DNA of 64,000 bases from Candidatus Bilophila faecipullorum (GTDB taxonomy: Bacteria; Desulfobacterota; Desulfovibrionia; Desulfovibrionales; Desulfovibrionaceae). The DNA lies in contig CALVEZ010000007.1 in NCBI GenBank assembly GCA_944326695.1, positions 51,529 to 115,528 on the forward strand. The letters are read 5' to 3'. Below the pieces are notes generated by a model. The model saw only the letters and a program-made list of their open reading frames with translations, made no database searches and was not told where the DNA came from. A program made the translations under genes and the position numbers. The stretch's first letter is position 1. Each line of letters begins with the position of its first letter. This document shows, piece by piece, positions 45,075-52,952 of the stretch.

Positions 45075-45560
45075 GTGGGCTATCCGCTGGCACCTTTGCT
45101 GCGGGTCCGGGAATTCCGGGAAGAGGCGGCCAAGAACGCGGTACGCGCGGCCGAGCGCGCCGTGGCCGAGGCCGAGGCCGAAACGGAACGGCGGCGCGCG
45201 GAACTGGCGCGCTACGCGGTCTGGCGCGAGGAAGAGGCGGAACGACGCTATGCCGCGATCATGGGCGCGTCGCTGAGCCTCAAGGAAGTGGACGAATTCA
45301 AGGCGGGCCTCGGCGCGCTGGCGGACGGCGAATTGCAGCGCCGCGAAGCCATGGACCGGGCCGAGGAAGAGGCGGGCCGCTGCCGCGAGGCCCTTTCGCA
45401 GGCCCGCGATGCCGCGCGGCGCGCGCAGCACGAGACGGCCAAGATTTTGGCCCACCGGGATATCTGGCGGGAAGAGGCCAGGCGCGAGGCGGAACGGCTG
45501 GAAGATGTGGAAATGGAAGAATTCCGCACGCTGCCGCCGCAGGGCACGGAAGAGGATTGA
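45075..45560 (+). CDS. sctO: SctO stalk protein (YscO/FliJ type)
   Basis: 161 residues from a GTG two bases after the sctN stop. Almost entirely a long antiparallel coiled coil rich in Glu, Ala and Arg, as in YscO. Connects SctN to the SctV ring. The position between sctN and sctP is conserved. Confidence 0.85.
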   Translation: MGYPLAPLLRVREFREEAAKNAVRAAERAVAEAEAETERRRAELARYAVWREEEAERRYAAIMGASLSLKEVDEFKAGLGALADGELQRREAMDRAEEEAGRCREALSQARDAARRAQHETAKILAHRDIWREEARREAERLEDVEMEEFRTLPPQGTEED

Positions 45561-45626
45561 ACCGCCGGGTAACGAAGAGGATGGAGTGGTGGGGCGCAAG
45601 CGGTTTGAACGGCGTGGGAGATACGT

Positions 45627-46292
45627 ATGAGTGATTTCATGAAGGTGGATGCCGCCCGTCTGGATCGGGCGGCTGGGCAGGGAGCCGGGGCGTCCGCCCC
45701 GCCCGCATCCGGCGACGTGGACGCCTTCCAGCGGGCGATGGAACGCCCCCATGAGCGGGATGGCGGGGATTCCGGCCATCCGGGAGGAAAGGCGGAAAAC
45801 GCCGACGAATCCTCGGACGAGACCCGGGACGAGGGCGCTGGAAACCGCTCCTTCGCGTCGATGTCCAGCCCGCTGGACACGCTTTTCGCCGGGCGCATGG
45901 AAGCCGCTTCCGTCGCCCCCGGCGCCGAGGCCGCCTCGCCCGCCGATCTGGATGGATTGGCGGAAAAGCTCGTGGACCGCATTCTCGTGTCCCAGCCCGG
46001 CGAGGGGGCGGGAGAGGTGCGCATCCGGCTCGGCGGCGACGTTTTGCCCGGCACGGAAATCACGCTCACGCGCGGGGCGGACGGGCTCCTGGCCGTGCGG
46101 CTGGCGACGACGGACGCGGCCTCCTTTCAGACCCTCGTGGGCGCGCAGGATTCGCTCAAGGCGCGGCTCGGGCAACTGGAAAAGGACGTGCGCGTGGACG
46201 TGGTGAGCGAGCGCGGCGGTTCGGAAGCCGAAAACAATGACGCCCGGCGGCAATCTCGCGGCTTCTACGTCGCGCCGGACGACGCCGTCTAG
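45627..46292 (+). CDS. sctP: SctP needle-length/substrate-switch protein
   Basis: 221 residues. Disordered, charged first half and a folded C-terminal domain (about 105-200: LVDRILVSQPGEGAGEVRIRLG…LPGTEITLTRGADGLLAVRLAT) that matches the HpaP/YscP switch domain. The ruler part is short compared with YscP. Its TAG stop is provided by repeat copy B. Confidence 0.78.
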   Translation: MSDFMKVDAARLDRAAGQGAGASAPPASGDVDAFQRAMERPHERDGGDSGHPGGKAENADESSDETRDEGAGNRSFASMSSPLDTLFAGRMEAASVAPGAEAASPADLDGLAEKLVDRILVSQPGEGAGEVRIRLGGDVLPGTEITLTRGADGLLAVRLATTDAASFQTLVGAQDSLKARLGQLEKDVRVDVVSERGGSEAENNDARRQSRGFYVAPDDAV

Positions 46293-46427
46293 AGCAGATG
46301 AACGTTGACTGTACAAAAGTCAACGTTGGCATTCTGCCAATAAACGTCGTTTTGGCAGAATCCACGCCGCATTATGGCGGGCCACACCTGCGTGTGGCCA
46401 GAGCAGTTTCAAAATGAAACGGCTCTG
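46290..46427. repeat. Hairpin-rich 140-bp element, copy B
   Basis: Begins TAGAGCAGATGAACGTTGAC exactly at the sctP stop codon and ends GGCTCT. Hairpins: ACGTTGACT/AGTCAACGT, TTGGCA-TTC-TGCCAA, GGCCACAC-CTGC-GTGTGGCC, GTTTC-AAAAT-GAAAC. Same order and sequence as copy A with scattered substitutions, several of them paired so that stems persist. Confidence 0.85.
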
Positions 46428-46499
46428 GCGTTGCCGCGGGCTTTTTGTCGGGCCTCCGTTCGCTGCGGAGGTTCGGCGGGATCGGGAAGGGGAAACGAT

Positions 46500-47639
46500 A
46501 TGCCGACTGCCAACAAGGACGCCTTGCCCAACGGAGAAGGGATCATGCCGGAAAGGCCGCCCTTCCGCCCTCCAGCCCAGCCCCCGCTGGCGGCGCAGGT
46601 CATGAATCGCCTGTGCACGCGGGCGCAGCCGTGGGGTTTTTCCGTGCAGGGCACAGCCTGCACGCTGGAGGCCGCTCCTTTCGCGCCCTTCCGGGCCGTG
46701 GCCGCCGTAGATGTGGAATGCGGGGGAGGGCTCTGGCGTCTGGAGCTGGGAAGCCTGCGCTTTTTGGCCTTGCACCCGGCCCTTGCCTCGGTTGAGCCGG
46801 GGGCCGTGCTGCCGCCGGAATTGCAGCTGGCCGTGCTCGAAGTCCTGCTGGCTCCCGTACTTGCGGCGGCGCAGGCTTTTATGGGGACGCCGCTCGTCCT
46901 CCGCGCAAGCCGTTTCGTCGAGGCCGCCTCGGGCGATCAGGACGCCGGGGGAGCCCGCCTCTGTTCCGTGCCCCTGCTGCTCACCGTGGGGACGGGCAAA
47001 AACGCCTATCCCGTCCCTGTACGCCTTGATCTGCCGGATCGGGACAGCGTGCCGCCGCTCGTCGAACGGCTGGAAACCCTGCCGTGCCGCCGGGCCAAGG
47101 GCTTGGCCGCCTCCCTGCCCGTCATCCTCAGCGTGGAGGCGGGCCGGATGCGGTTGAGCCTGCGCGAGGCCGCGGACCTGCACTGCGGCGACATCCTTTT
47201 GCCCGAACGCTATCCGGCCCGCGACGGACGCCTTGCGCTGCGCCTCGGTCCGCCGGACGCGCCCTTTCTCACCTTCGCCTGTTCCGTGTCCGGGTCCGAA
47301 GCGACCATCCTGTCCGCTTACAACGCCGCCCCCGAGGAGGAGCCCATGTCCGAAACCACGCCGTCCCCCGAAACGCCCCCTTCCGCCGCGCCGCAGGATT
47401 CCCTTGACGTGGGCGAGCTGGAAGTGACCCTGACCTTTGAACTGGAACGTCGCCGCCTGACCGTGCGGGATGTGGAGACGCTCGCGCCGGGCTACGTCTT
47501 CGCCCTCGGCGGGGACGCGCTCTCGCCCGTGACCCTTTGCGCCAACGGCAAGGCCATCGGCACGGGGAGGCTCGTGGACCTCGGCGGTACGCTGGGTGTG
47601 CAGATCACGCGGCTGGACACGGGCGGGGAGCAGGCATGA
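46500..47639 (+). CDS. sctQ: Cytoplasmic ring/pod protein SctQ
   Basis: 379 residues from the ATG at 46500. The C-terminal 80 residues are a SpoA/FliN-type surface-presentation domain (DVGELEVTLTFELERRRLTVRDVE, PGYVFALG), preceded by a less conserved SpoA1 region. Scaffold of the sorting platform. Contains an internal start (see 47346). Overlaps sctR by four bases. Confidence 0.88.
   Translation: MPTANKDALPNGEGIMPERPPFRPPAQPPLAAQVMNRLCTRAQPWGFSVQGTACTLEAAPFAPFRAVAAVDVECGGGLWRLELGSLRFLALHPALASVEPGAVLPPELQLAVLEVLLAPVLAAAQAFMGTPLVLRASRFVEAASGDQDAGGARLCSVPLLLTVGTGKNAYPVPVRLDLPDRDSVPPLVERLETLPCRRAKGLAASLPVILSVEAGRMRLSLREAADLHCGDILLPERYPARDGRLALRLGPPDAPFLTFACSVSGSEATILSAYNAAPEEEPMSETTPSPETPPSAAPQDSLDVGELEVTLTFELERRRLTVRDVETLAPGYVFALGGDALSPVTLCANGKAIGTGRLVDLGGTLGVQITRLDTGGEQA
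47346..47639 (+). CDS. Probable internally initiated SctQ-C product
   Basis: An in-frame ATG at 47346 (codon 283 of sctQ) is preceded by GAGGAGGAGCCC, a strong ribosome binding site. The 97-residue product would be exactly the linker plus SpoA2 domain. Internal initiation of this kind is established for YscQ and SpaO/Spa33, whose short forms are essential platform parts. Confidence 0.65.
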   Translation: MSETTPSPETPPSAAPQDSLDVGELEVTLTFELERRRLTVRDVETLAPGYVFALGGDALSPVTLCANGKAIGTGRLVDLGGTLGVQITRLDTGGEQA

Positions 47640-48286
47640 CCGGCATCAATCCGCTGTATTTCATCGTGGGTATGGCCCTTCTGGGCCTTGCCCCCTTCTT
47701 TCTGATGATGGTCACGTCCTACGTCAAGATCGTGGTGGTCACCTCGTTGGTGCGCAACGCCCTCGGGGTGCAGCAGGTGCCGCCCGCCATGGTCATGAAC
47801 GGCCTTGCGATCATCCTCAGCCTCTTCATCATGGCCCCCATGCTCATGAGCACGTGGGACATCGTGAAAGCCATGCGCGTGGGCCCGGAGATGGGGCCCG
47901 CCGAGGTGGTGGAGCTGGTCGAGCGGGCCTCGCCGCCCTTGCGCAAGTTTCTGGCCGACAATACGGACGACGCGGTCGTCCGCGCCTTCATGGGAACCGC
48001 CCGCCGGGTATGGCCGAAGGAGCGCCACGATCAGATCAGCAAGGACAACATGCTCATCCTCGTCCCGGCCTTCACCATCTCGGAACTCACCAAGGCGTTT
48101 CAGGTGGGCTTTTTGCTCTATCTGCCCTTTATCGCCATCGACCTGATCATTTCCAACATCCTGCTGGCGATGGGCATGATGATGGTGTCGCCGACGACCA
48201 TCTCCCTGCCTTTCAAGCTGCTGCTTTTCGTTACCCTTGACGGGTGGCTCAAGATCAGTCAAGGATTGCTCCTCAGCTACAAATAA
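47636..48286 (+). CDS. sctR: Type III secretion export-apparatus protein SctR
   Basis: 216 residues from the ATG overlapping the sctQ stop. Four membrane helices with the family segments MMVTSYVKIVVVTSLVRNALG, MLILVPAFTISELTKAF and MGMMMVSPTTISLPFKLLLF. Forms the pore with SctS and SctT, whose genes are on the other arm of the island. Confidence 0.96.
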   Translation: MTGINPLYFIVGMALLGLAPFFLMMVTSYVKIVVVTSLVRNALGVQQVPPAMVMNGLAIILSLFIMAPMLMSTWDIVKAMRVGPEMGPAEVVELVERASPPLRKFLADNTDDAVVRAFMGTARRVWPKERHDQISKDNMLILVPAFTISELTKAFQVGFLLYLPFIAIDLIISNILLAMGMMMVSPTTISLPFKLLLFVTLDGWLKISQGLLLSYK

Positions 48287-48303
48287 AAAAGAGGCGGGAA
48301 GAT

Positions 48304-48639
48304 ATGCAAGTGCAGACCGAAGAGCGTGGAGGCGTGAGCATCCTCGCGTTGACGGGGAGGATGGACGCGACCACGGCCAATGTTTTCGAGGAAGCCTGCC
48401 GCGCGCTCCTGAACGCCGGGGCCAAAAAGATCGTGGTGGACCTTGGCGGCATCGAATACATCAGCTCGGCGGGCCTGCGCGTCATCCTGACGATGGTCAA
48501 GGCGAGCAAGGGCACGGCGGCGACGCTGGCTTTCTGCTCCATGCAGACGATGGTGGCCGAGGTCTTCCGCATTTCCGGCTTCAGTTCCATGCTCCCCGTC
48601 TACGCGACCCGCGACGAGGCCGTCGGCGCCTTGTCCTGA
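48304..48639 (+). CDS. STAS-domain anti-anti-sigma-type protein
   Basis: 111 residues, one STAS domain (VSILALTGRMDATTANVFEE, DLGGIEYISSAGLRVIL). The Ser pair in ISSAG is the usual phosphorylation site. Similar to RsbV/SpoIIAA and to Bordetella BtrV. It lies 17 bases after sctR and directly before a matching kinase gene, so it is part of the secretion operon. Confidence 0.9.
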   Translation: MQVQTEERGGVSILALTGRMDATTANVFEEACRALLNAGAKKIVVDLGGIEYISSAGLRVILTMVKASKGTAATLAFCSMQTMVAEVFRISGFSSMLPVYATRDEAVGALS

Positions 48640-48649
48640 GGAGGCAGAT

Positions 48650-49066
48650 ATGGCGACCCTCAGCGTCCCGGCAAAGCTTGAGCATCTGGCGCGCGTCAAC
48701 GCCTTCATCCATGAGAACATCCCCGCCGCCTACGCCCCGCTCATTCCTCAGGTGGAGCTTGCCGCCGAAGAGTTGCTGGTCAACGTTTTCAGCTACGCCT
48801 ACCCTGAAACGCAGGGAGAGGCGGAAATCGGTTGCCGTGAAGTGCGCTTTGACGGCGAGCCCTACTTCTGCTTCAAGGTCCGGGACTGGGGGGCGCGTTT
48901 CGATCCTTTCCTTGAGGCCCCCGAGCCCGATGTGACCCTTGGCGTGAGCGAGCGGCCCATAGGAGGGCTCGGCATCCATCTCATCCGTTCCATTGTCGCC
49001 CACTACGCCTACAGCCGCTACGAAGGCTCCAACATCATCGAACTCTTTTTCGCCTTGCCCGAGTGA
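48650..49066 (+). CDS. RsbW/BtrW-like serine kinase (HATPase)
   Basis: 138 residues, GHKL ATPase fold: N-box ELAAEELLVNVFSYAY, G1 RDWGARFDP, G2 RPIGGLGIHLIRS. Anti-sigma-factor-type kinases phosphorylate the partner STAS protein and switch binding partners. In Bordetella the BtrW/BtrV pair controls type III secretion. No PP2C phosphatase gene is in this window. Confidence 0.88.
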   Translation: MATLSVPAKLEHLARVNAFIHENIPAAYAPLIPQVELAAEELLVNVFSYAYPETQGEAEIGCREVRFDGEPYFCFKVRDWGARFDPFLEAPEPDVTLGVSERPIGGLGIHLIRSIVAHYAYSRYEGSNIIELFFALPE

Positions 49067-49719
49067 TGCGCGTTCTCGGCTTCTGTCTCGTCCTCATGCT
49101 CGCGTGGGAGGCGCACGCCGGGGTGATCCTTGAGGAAAGGCTGTCCACGGATCGGCGTACCGCCGAACGCGTGCGCCCGATCCAACCCGTGGCGCCGCCC
49201 GCCGCCGTGCTTCCTTCCGAAAATTTGCTGGATCAGATGGATATCTATGCCCTGTCCCCGCACGCTAGGGCGTTGGCTCTGCCGCGCATGGTGTCCAAAC
49301 AGCTTGTGCTGCGCGCCCACGCTGGCCAAGGAAAGCTCCCCCCTCCGGCGGTATGGGAGGGGCTCGTCGCCCGTTCCAGCCGCTTGTACGGGCTTGATCC
49401 CCGGCTCATCGCGGCGGTGATCAAGGTGGAATCCAATTTCGAGAACCTCGCGGAATCCTCCAAGGGAGCGCAGGGTCTCATGCAGCTCATGCCCGAGACG
49501 GGGGAGGCCCTCGGCGTGGCCGATCCCTTTGACCCGCAAGCCAACGTGGACGCCGGAAGCCGTTATCTGCGCCAGCAGCTCGACCGCTTCGGACGTCTGG
49601 AACTGGCGCTGGCCGCCTACAACGCCGGGCCGGGTAATGTGCTGCGCTACGGCGGCATCCCTCCCTTTCCCGAAACGCAGGCGTATGTACGCAAGGTGAT
49701 GGCCCTTTTGCAGGACTAA
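49066..49719 (+). CDS. Lytic transglycosylase of the secretion island
   Basis: 217 residues; ATG at 49066 overlaps the kinase stop (TGATG). Signal peptide (VLGFCLVLMLAWEAHAG) and a C-terminal SLT domain with catalytic Glu in AVIKVESNFE and motifs GAQGLMQLMPETG and ALAAYNAGPGNV. It opens peptidoglycan locally for injectisome passage, as IpgF or EtgA do. Last gene of the rightward arm. Confidence 0.92.
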   Translation: MRVLGFCLVLMLAWEAHAGVILEERLSTDRRTAERVRPIQPVAPPAAVLPSENLLDQMDIYALSPHARALALPRMVSKQLVLRAHAGQGKLPPPAVWEGLVARSSRLYGLDPRLIAAVIKVESNFENLAESSKGAQGLMQLMPETGEALGVADPFDPQANVDAGSRYLRQQLDRFGRLELALAAYNAGPGNVLRYGGIPPFPETQAYVRKVMALLQD

Positions 49720-49756
49720 GAGGGCTCGCGCACTGATATTCCAGCATCGGGACGCG

Positions 49757-49792
49757 TTCTTCTTCTTCTTCTTCTTCTTCTTCTTCTTCTTC
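49757..49792. repeat. Triplet microsatellite (TTC)12
   Basis: Twelve pure TTC units starting 37 bases after the lytic transglycosylase stop, just at the right border of the secretion island. Flanks differ from those of the (TTC)11 tract at 2868, so the two are not copies of a larger repeat. Confidence 0.95.
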
Positions 49793-50396
49793 GGTGGGTT
49801 ACGCCAGCTTTCGCCGGGCAGCGGGAAGCCTCGCGCAAGAGGGCGCAAAACTTTTTCCAAACCGGAGATTGAAGAGCGCTGGAAAACGACGGACGCGCTC
49901 ACCATCCCCTGTCCGTAGGGTATCCGGCCTAAGCGTTTCCGCGCCCCTTCTTTCTGCTTTCTTCATGGCTCTGTCATAGCAGTCGATTGATGTATTTCCT
50001 CTGTAATTTCAGAATAATACAGACGAGAGTGTCGCATGATGCGAGCCTCTTGCCTCAACAGGGTTGAAAACCTCTGAAGTCCCAGGGAGCTAAAAAACTG
50101 TCAATCATTTCCTATGACAAAGCCTTCTTCATTCATGGGCAGCTTTCCTCACATTCCTTTGGAGTGAGGAAAGAGAAACGGGAGGGGGGCCACCATAGGC
50201 GGAAAAGCGGTGACAGGGGGCGAAAGGAAGGGAGGCCGCTTTTCAGGGGAGACGAATCTCCCAAAAGACGGACAAACAGGGAGAGGGCGCGAACTCCGCG
50301 AAGTAGGGCGGTGGAAAGGAGAGGAGTGACCGCACGGTCACATGCGAGAGGGGAAAGGAGAAGCCTTTTTCAGCACGTTCTCCTTTCCCCTCAGTG
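49793..50396. other. Non-coding right border of the secretion island
   Basis: About 600 bases. The part 49975-50165 is clearly lower in GC than the surroundings and has no intact gene. Bases 50160-50380 are purine-rich. No integrase, tRNA or clear direct repeat was found. Confidence 0.45.
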
Positions 50397-51464
50397 CTAT
50401 TCGTTAAACGTAGGCTGGTTTTCGGACTTGATGGCCTTGCGTACTTCGGTGAATTCGGGCTCACCCCACGGCAGGGCGGGGGTACGGCGAGGAATGACAT
50501 CTATGAAGGTGCTTTCGCCGTTGATCTGCACCCGTACGGCTACCGTGCCGCCGGAACTTTCGGCGGCGCGCACGCCCTTGGGGGAGTAAGAGGCGACGAG
50601 GCTCGCGGCGTCGCGCAGGGTTTCGGTGTCCCACGGAGTGATCTGGCGGGCAAGAGCGAAGGGGCTCGGGAAATCCCGGACGCGCAGAATGGCGTCGCCG
50701 GGGCGCACGAGCCGCTCAAGGGCGGCGTTGTCGGCCTCGTTGCGGCCCATGCTCAGCCAATGGCGGCCCGCCCAATACTGGCGGCCGATGTTCGACAACT
50801 CGAAATCCGCCGCCGTGGGCTCATCCAGCAGCGTCAGCACCGGCCAGTAACGCCGGGCGTTTTCCTTTTCCGCGAGGCGGCAGCCGCCCGCCGGAGTGGG
50901 GATTTCCGTCAGGCCCATGCGTTCCGCGAGCGCCATCTGATCCTTGCGGCCCCGCCCGAAAAAGCCGAGGAGCTTTGAGCGGTCCACGAGGCCCGAGCGT
51001 TCGGCTTCCGTGGGATCGAGGTGCTGGGCGCTGAGGGGACGCAGGAGCACGTCCCGGACCTCGGCGTCCCGGCGGATGACGTTGAGCGTGTCGCGGCGCT
51101 GCGACATGGGACGCTGACCGAGCACCTCGCCGGAAATGATGAACGAGGCCCCGCGTTCCTTCATGATTTCACGCGCTTTGCGCATCATGAGGATTTTGCA
51201 GTCGACGCAGGGGTTCATGACCTTGCCGAAACCGTGCGCCGGGCGTTCACGCAGCATCCGGACGAAGTCCTCGCCCACGTCCACGGCTTCGATTTCAAGG
51301 CCGTAGACTTTTTCCCAATAGGGGATGCTGCGCGGCTTGCCGAAAAAGGGCGTGACGAAGTGCAGGCAACGGACGACGAGCCCTTGCTCCATGATCAATC
51401 GTGCGGCGAGGATGCTGTCCAGGCCGCCGGAGAAGAGGGCGAAAGCGTGCGGTGTGGTATTCAT
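50397..51464 (-). CDS. PP-loop ATPase of the tRNA-thiolation type with NFACT-R-like tail
   Basis: 355 residues from the ATG at 51464. The N-terminal PP-loop SGGLDS (about residues 12-17) binds ATP; NPCVDCK carries a CxxC; and PTPAGGCRL is also conserved, as in MnmA/ThiI-like thiouridylases. The last 90 residues (PGDAILRVRDFPSPF, AASLVASYSPKG) resemble the NFACT-R RNA-binding domain. Probably a tRNA-modifying enzyme; exact nucleoside unknown. Confidence 0.8.
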   Translation of the reverse strand: MNTTPHAFALFSGGLDSILAARLIMEQGLVVRCLHFVTPFFGKPRSIPYWEKVYGLEIEAVDVGEDFVRMLRERPAHGFGKVMNPCVDCKILMMRKAREIMKERGASFIISGEVLGQRPMSQRRDTLNVIRRDAEVRDVLLRPLSAQHLDPTEAERSGLVDRSKLLGFFGRGRKDQMALAERMGLTEIPTPAGGCRLAEKENARRYWPVLTLLDEPTAADFELSNIGRQYWAGRHWLSMGRNEADNAALERLVRPGDAILRVRDFPSPFALARQITPWDTETLRDAASLVASYSPKGVRAAESSGGTVAVRVQINGESTFIDVIPRRTPALPWGEPEFTEVRKAIKSENQPTFNE

Positions 51465-51740
51465 AGGTGTTATTCTACTGCGCGGAAAACCCGAACACAA
51501 GTCTTTGCATTCCCCCGCGTCCCCAAAGCGCCGGAGACTCCTCGGCGGCCAGCGCCTTTGGGCTCAGTCCTCACGAAGCCGCTTGCCGCAAAGCCGCTTC
51601 CCAATGGCCGCGTCATAAGGAAAAAGGGCCTCTCAACGGAGCGCGGTTCCGCTTTCGCCGTCCTTTTCCTGCCCTTTGGAAAAAATCGGCTTTTCGCGCA
51701 CGGCATTCTCATGAGGGCGGAAGTTGCCCCCTCCGCGCAC

Positions 51741-51772
51741 AAAAAAAAGAGGGGGTGGTACCCCCTCTTTTC
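51741..51772 (-). terminator. Terminator of the split-Soret cytochrome gene
   Basis: GAGGGGG-TGGTA-CCCCCTC (51749-51767) flanked by A8 and T4, giving an eight-T run on the minus strand 33 bases past the stop at 51805. The remaining sequence between 51465 and 51804 holds no gene. Confidence 0.85.
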
Positions 51773-51804
51773 AATACTTGCCTGAGCGCCTGCGCGCCGC
51801 CGAT

Positions 51805-52647
51805 TTAGGGATGATCCTTGAACTTGTTCTGGACGTGCTCGCTCCCGCCGTGGCAGGGCGTACAGTCCATGTTGCCCTTCTGGATGTCGGCTTCCTTGCC
51901 CTTGGCGTGGCATTCGCCGCAGTAGGCTACGGATTCCTGCTTGGCGAAGGCGCCCTTCCAGTCCTTGCCGGCGTCGATCTTGGCGTTGATGATTTCAATG
52001 GCCTTGCGGGTCACGTCGGCGGTGATGCGGCCGCAGCGCTCGCTGCGTTCCTTGCCGCTGTGCTCTTTCTTATGCGTGTAGCACCACTTGGCCACGGAGA
52101 CGTGGCAGAGTACGGAGCCGGAGGCGTTGGAGGGGATGTCGCCCTTCACGCCCTGCGCGGCGTCGCCGGGATTATAGATGGGAAGATTGGTGGTTTCGTA
52201 CCAGCGGAAAAGCTCGTTGACCATGGCGTCGCGTTCCTTGCGGGGCCAGAAGAGGGCGAAGGCCGCAGCCGCGCCATAGAGAGCGCCGCAGATGGTGCCC
52301 CAGTCGGAAATGCCGCCCTTGTTGGCTTCGAGCATGGTGAAGGGGAACTGATTGTAGGGTGCGCCGTATTTTTCGCCCATCATGCCGACGATGCCGTAGA
52401 AGGTGCCGTAGCCGCAGGCGTAACCTTTGTACCAGTAGCCTTCATAGGCGACGGGCGCGCAGATATTGGGATCGAGCTTATGGGGCTTCCAGCCGAACTC
52501 TCCGTTGACCTGTGCGAAATGGCCGTTCTGACCGGGCGAAACCTTGACGGGATCGGCCGCAATGCCAGTACCAGCCACGGCGGCCACCGTGCCGCCTACC
52601 GCCAGGCCACCAAGCGCTCCAAGCATGGCTCTTCTGGTCAGTTCCAT
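51805..52647 (-). CDS. Split-Soret cytochrome c
   Basis: 280 residues from the ATG at 52647 (GGAGGAG upstream). Twin-arginine-like signal (TRRAMLGALGGLAVGG), then a mature protein with two heme c motifs near the C-terminus (CGECH, CTPCH). The CGYGTFYGIVG and CGALYGAAAAF Cys segments fit a metal site described for the Desulfovibrio protein. Periplasmic diheme electron carrier; physiological partner unknown. A lineage-typical gene. Confidence 0.9.
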   Translation of the reverse strand: MELTRRAMLGALGGLAVGGTVAAVAGTGIAADPVKVSPGQNGHFAQVNGEFGWKPHKLDPNICAPVAYEGYWYKGYACGYGTFYGIVGMMGEKYGAPYNQFPFTMLEANKGGISDWGTICGALYGAAAAFALFWPRKERDAMVNELFRWYETTNLPIYNPGDAAQGVKGDIPSNASGSVLCHVSVAKWCYTHKKEHSGKERSERCGRITADVTRKAIEIINAKIDAGKDWKGAFAKQESVAYCGECHAKGKEADIQKGNMDCTPCHGGSEHVQNKFKDHP

Positions 52648-52895
52648 AAACGTCTCCTCCTCTCTCATACCTGAGAATCGTCTTTCGCCCTCAAGAGAGA
52701 ACGGCCGCACTTCGCCATTTTGTCTCTACAACCCGTAGAGAAGGACGGGCTTTTTCCCCCGCCCGTGGCCATGTACTCCTGAAAGCCACAATTGTACGAT
52801 AATTCACGTGCAGGATGCCCTTCTTTTCTCATCCTGTCAATAGGGGCTGCGGAAAAAAAGGGGTTGGTACGTTGTTTTTCTATAGTTTCAACAAA

Positions 52896-52934
52896 TTAAA
52901 AAAAGAGTCCCACGTCAAAGGCGGGGACTCTTAT
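52896..52934 (-). terminator. Terminator of argH
   Basis: AAGAGTCCC (52903-52911) pairs with GGGGACTCTT (52923-52932); on the minus strand a seven-T run follows. It lies 21 bases past the argH stop. The rest of 52648-52952 contains no gene. Confidence 0.85.
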
Positions 52935-52952
52935 AGAAGGGCGGGACAGGGC

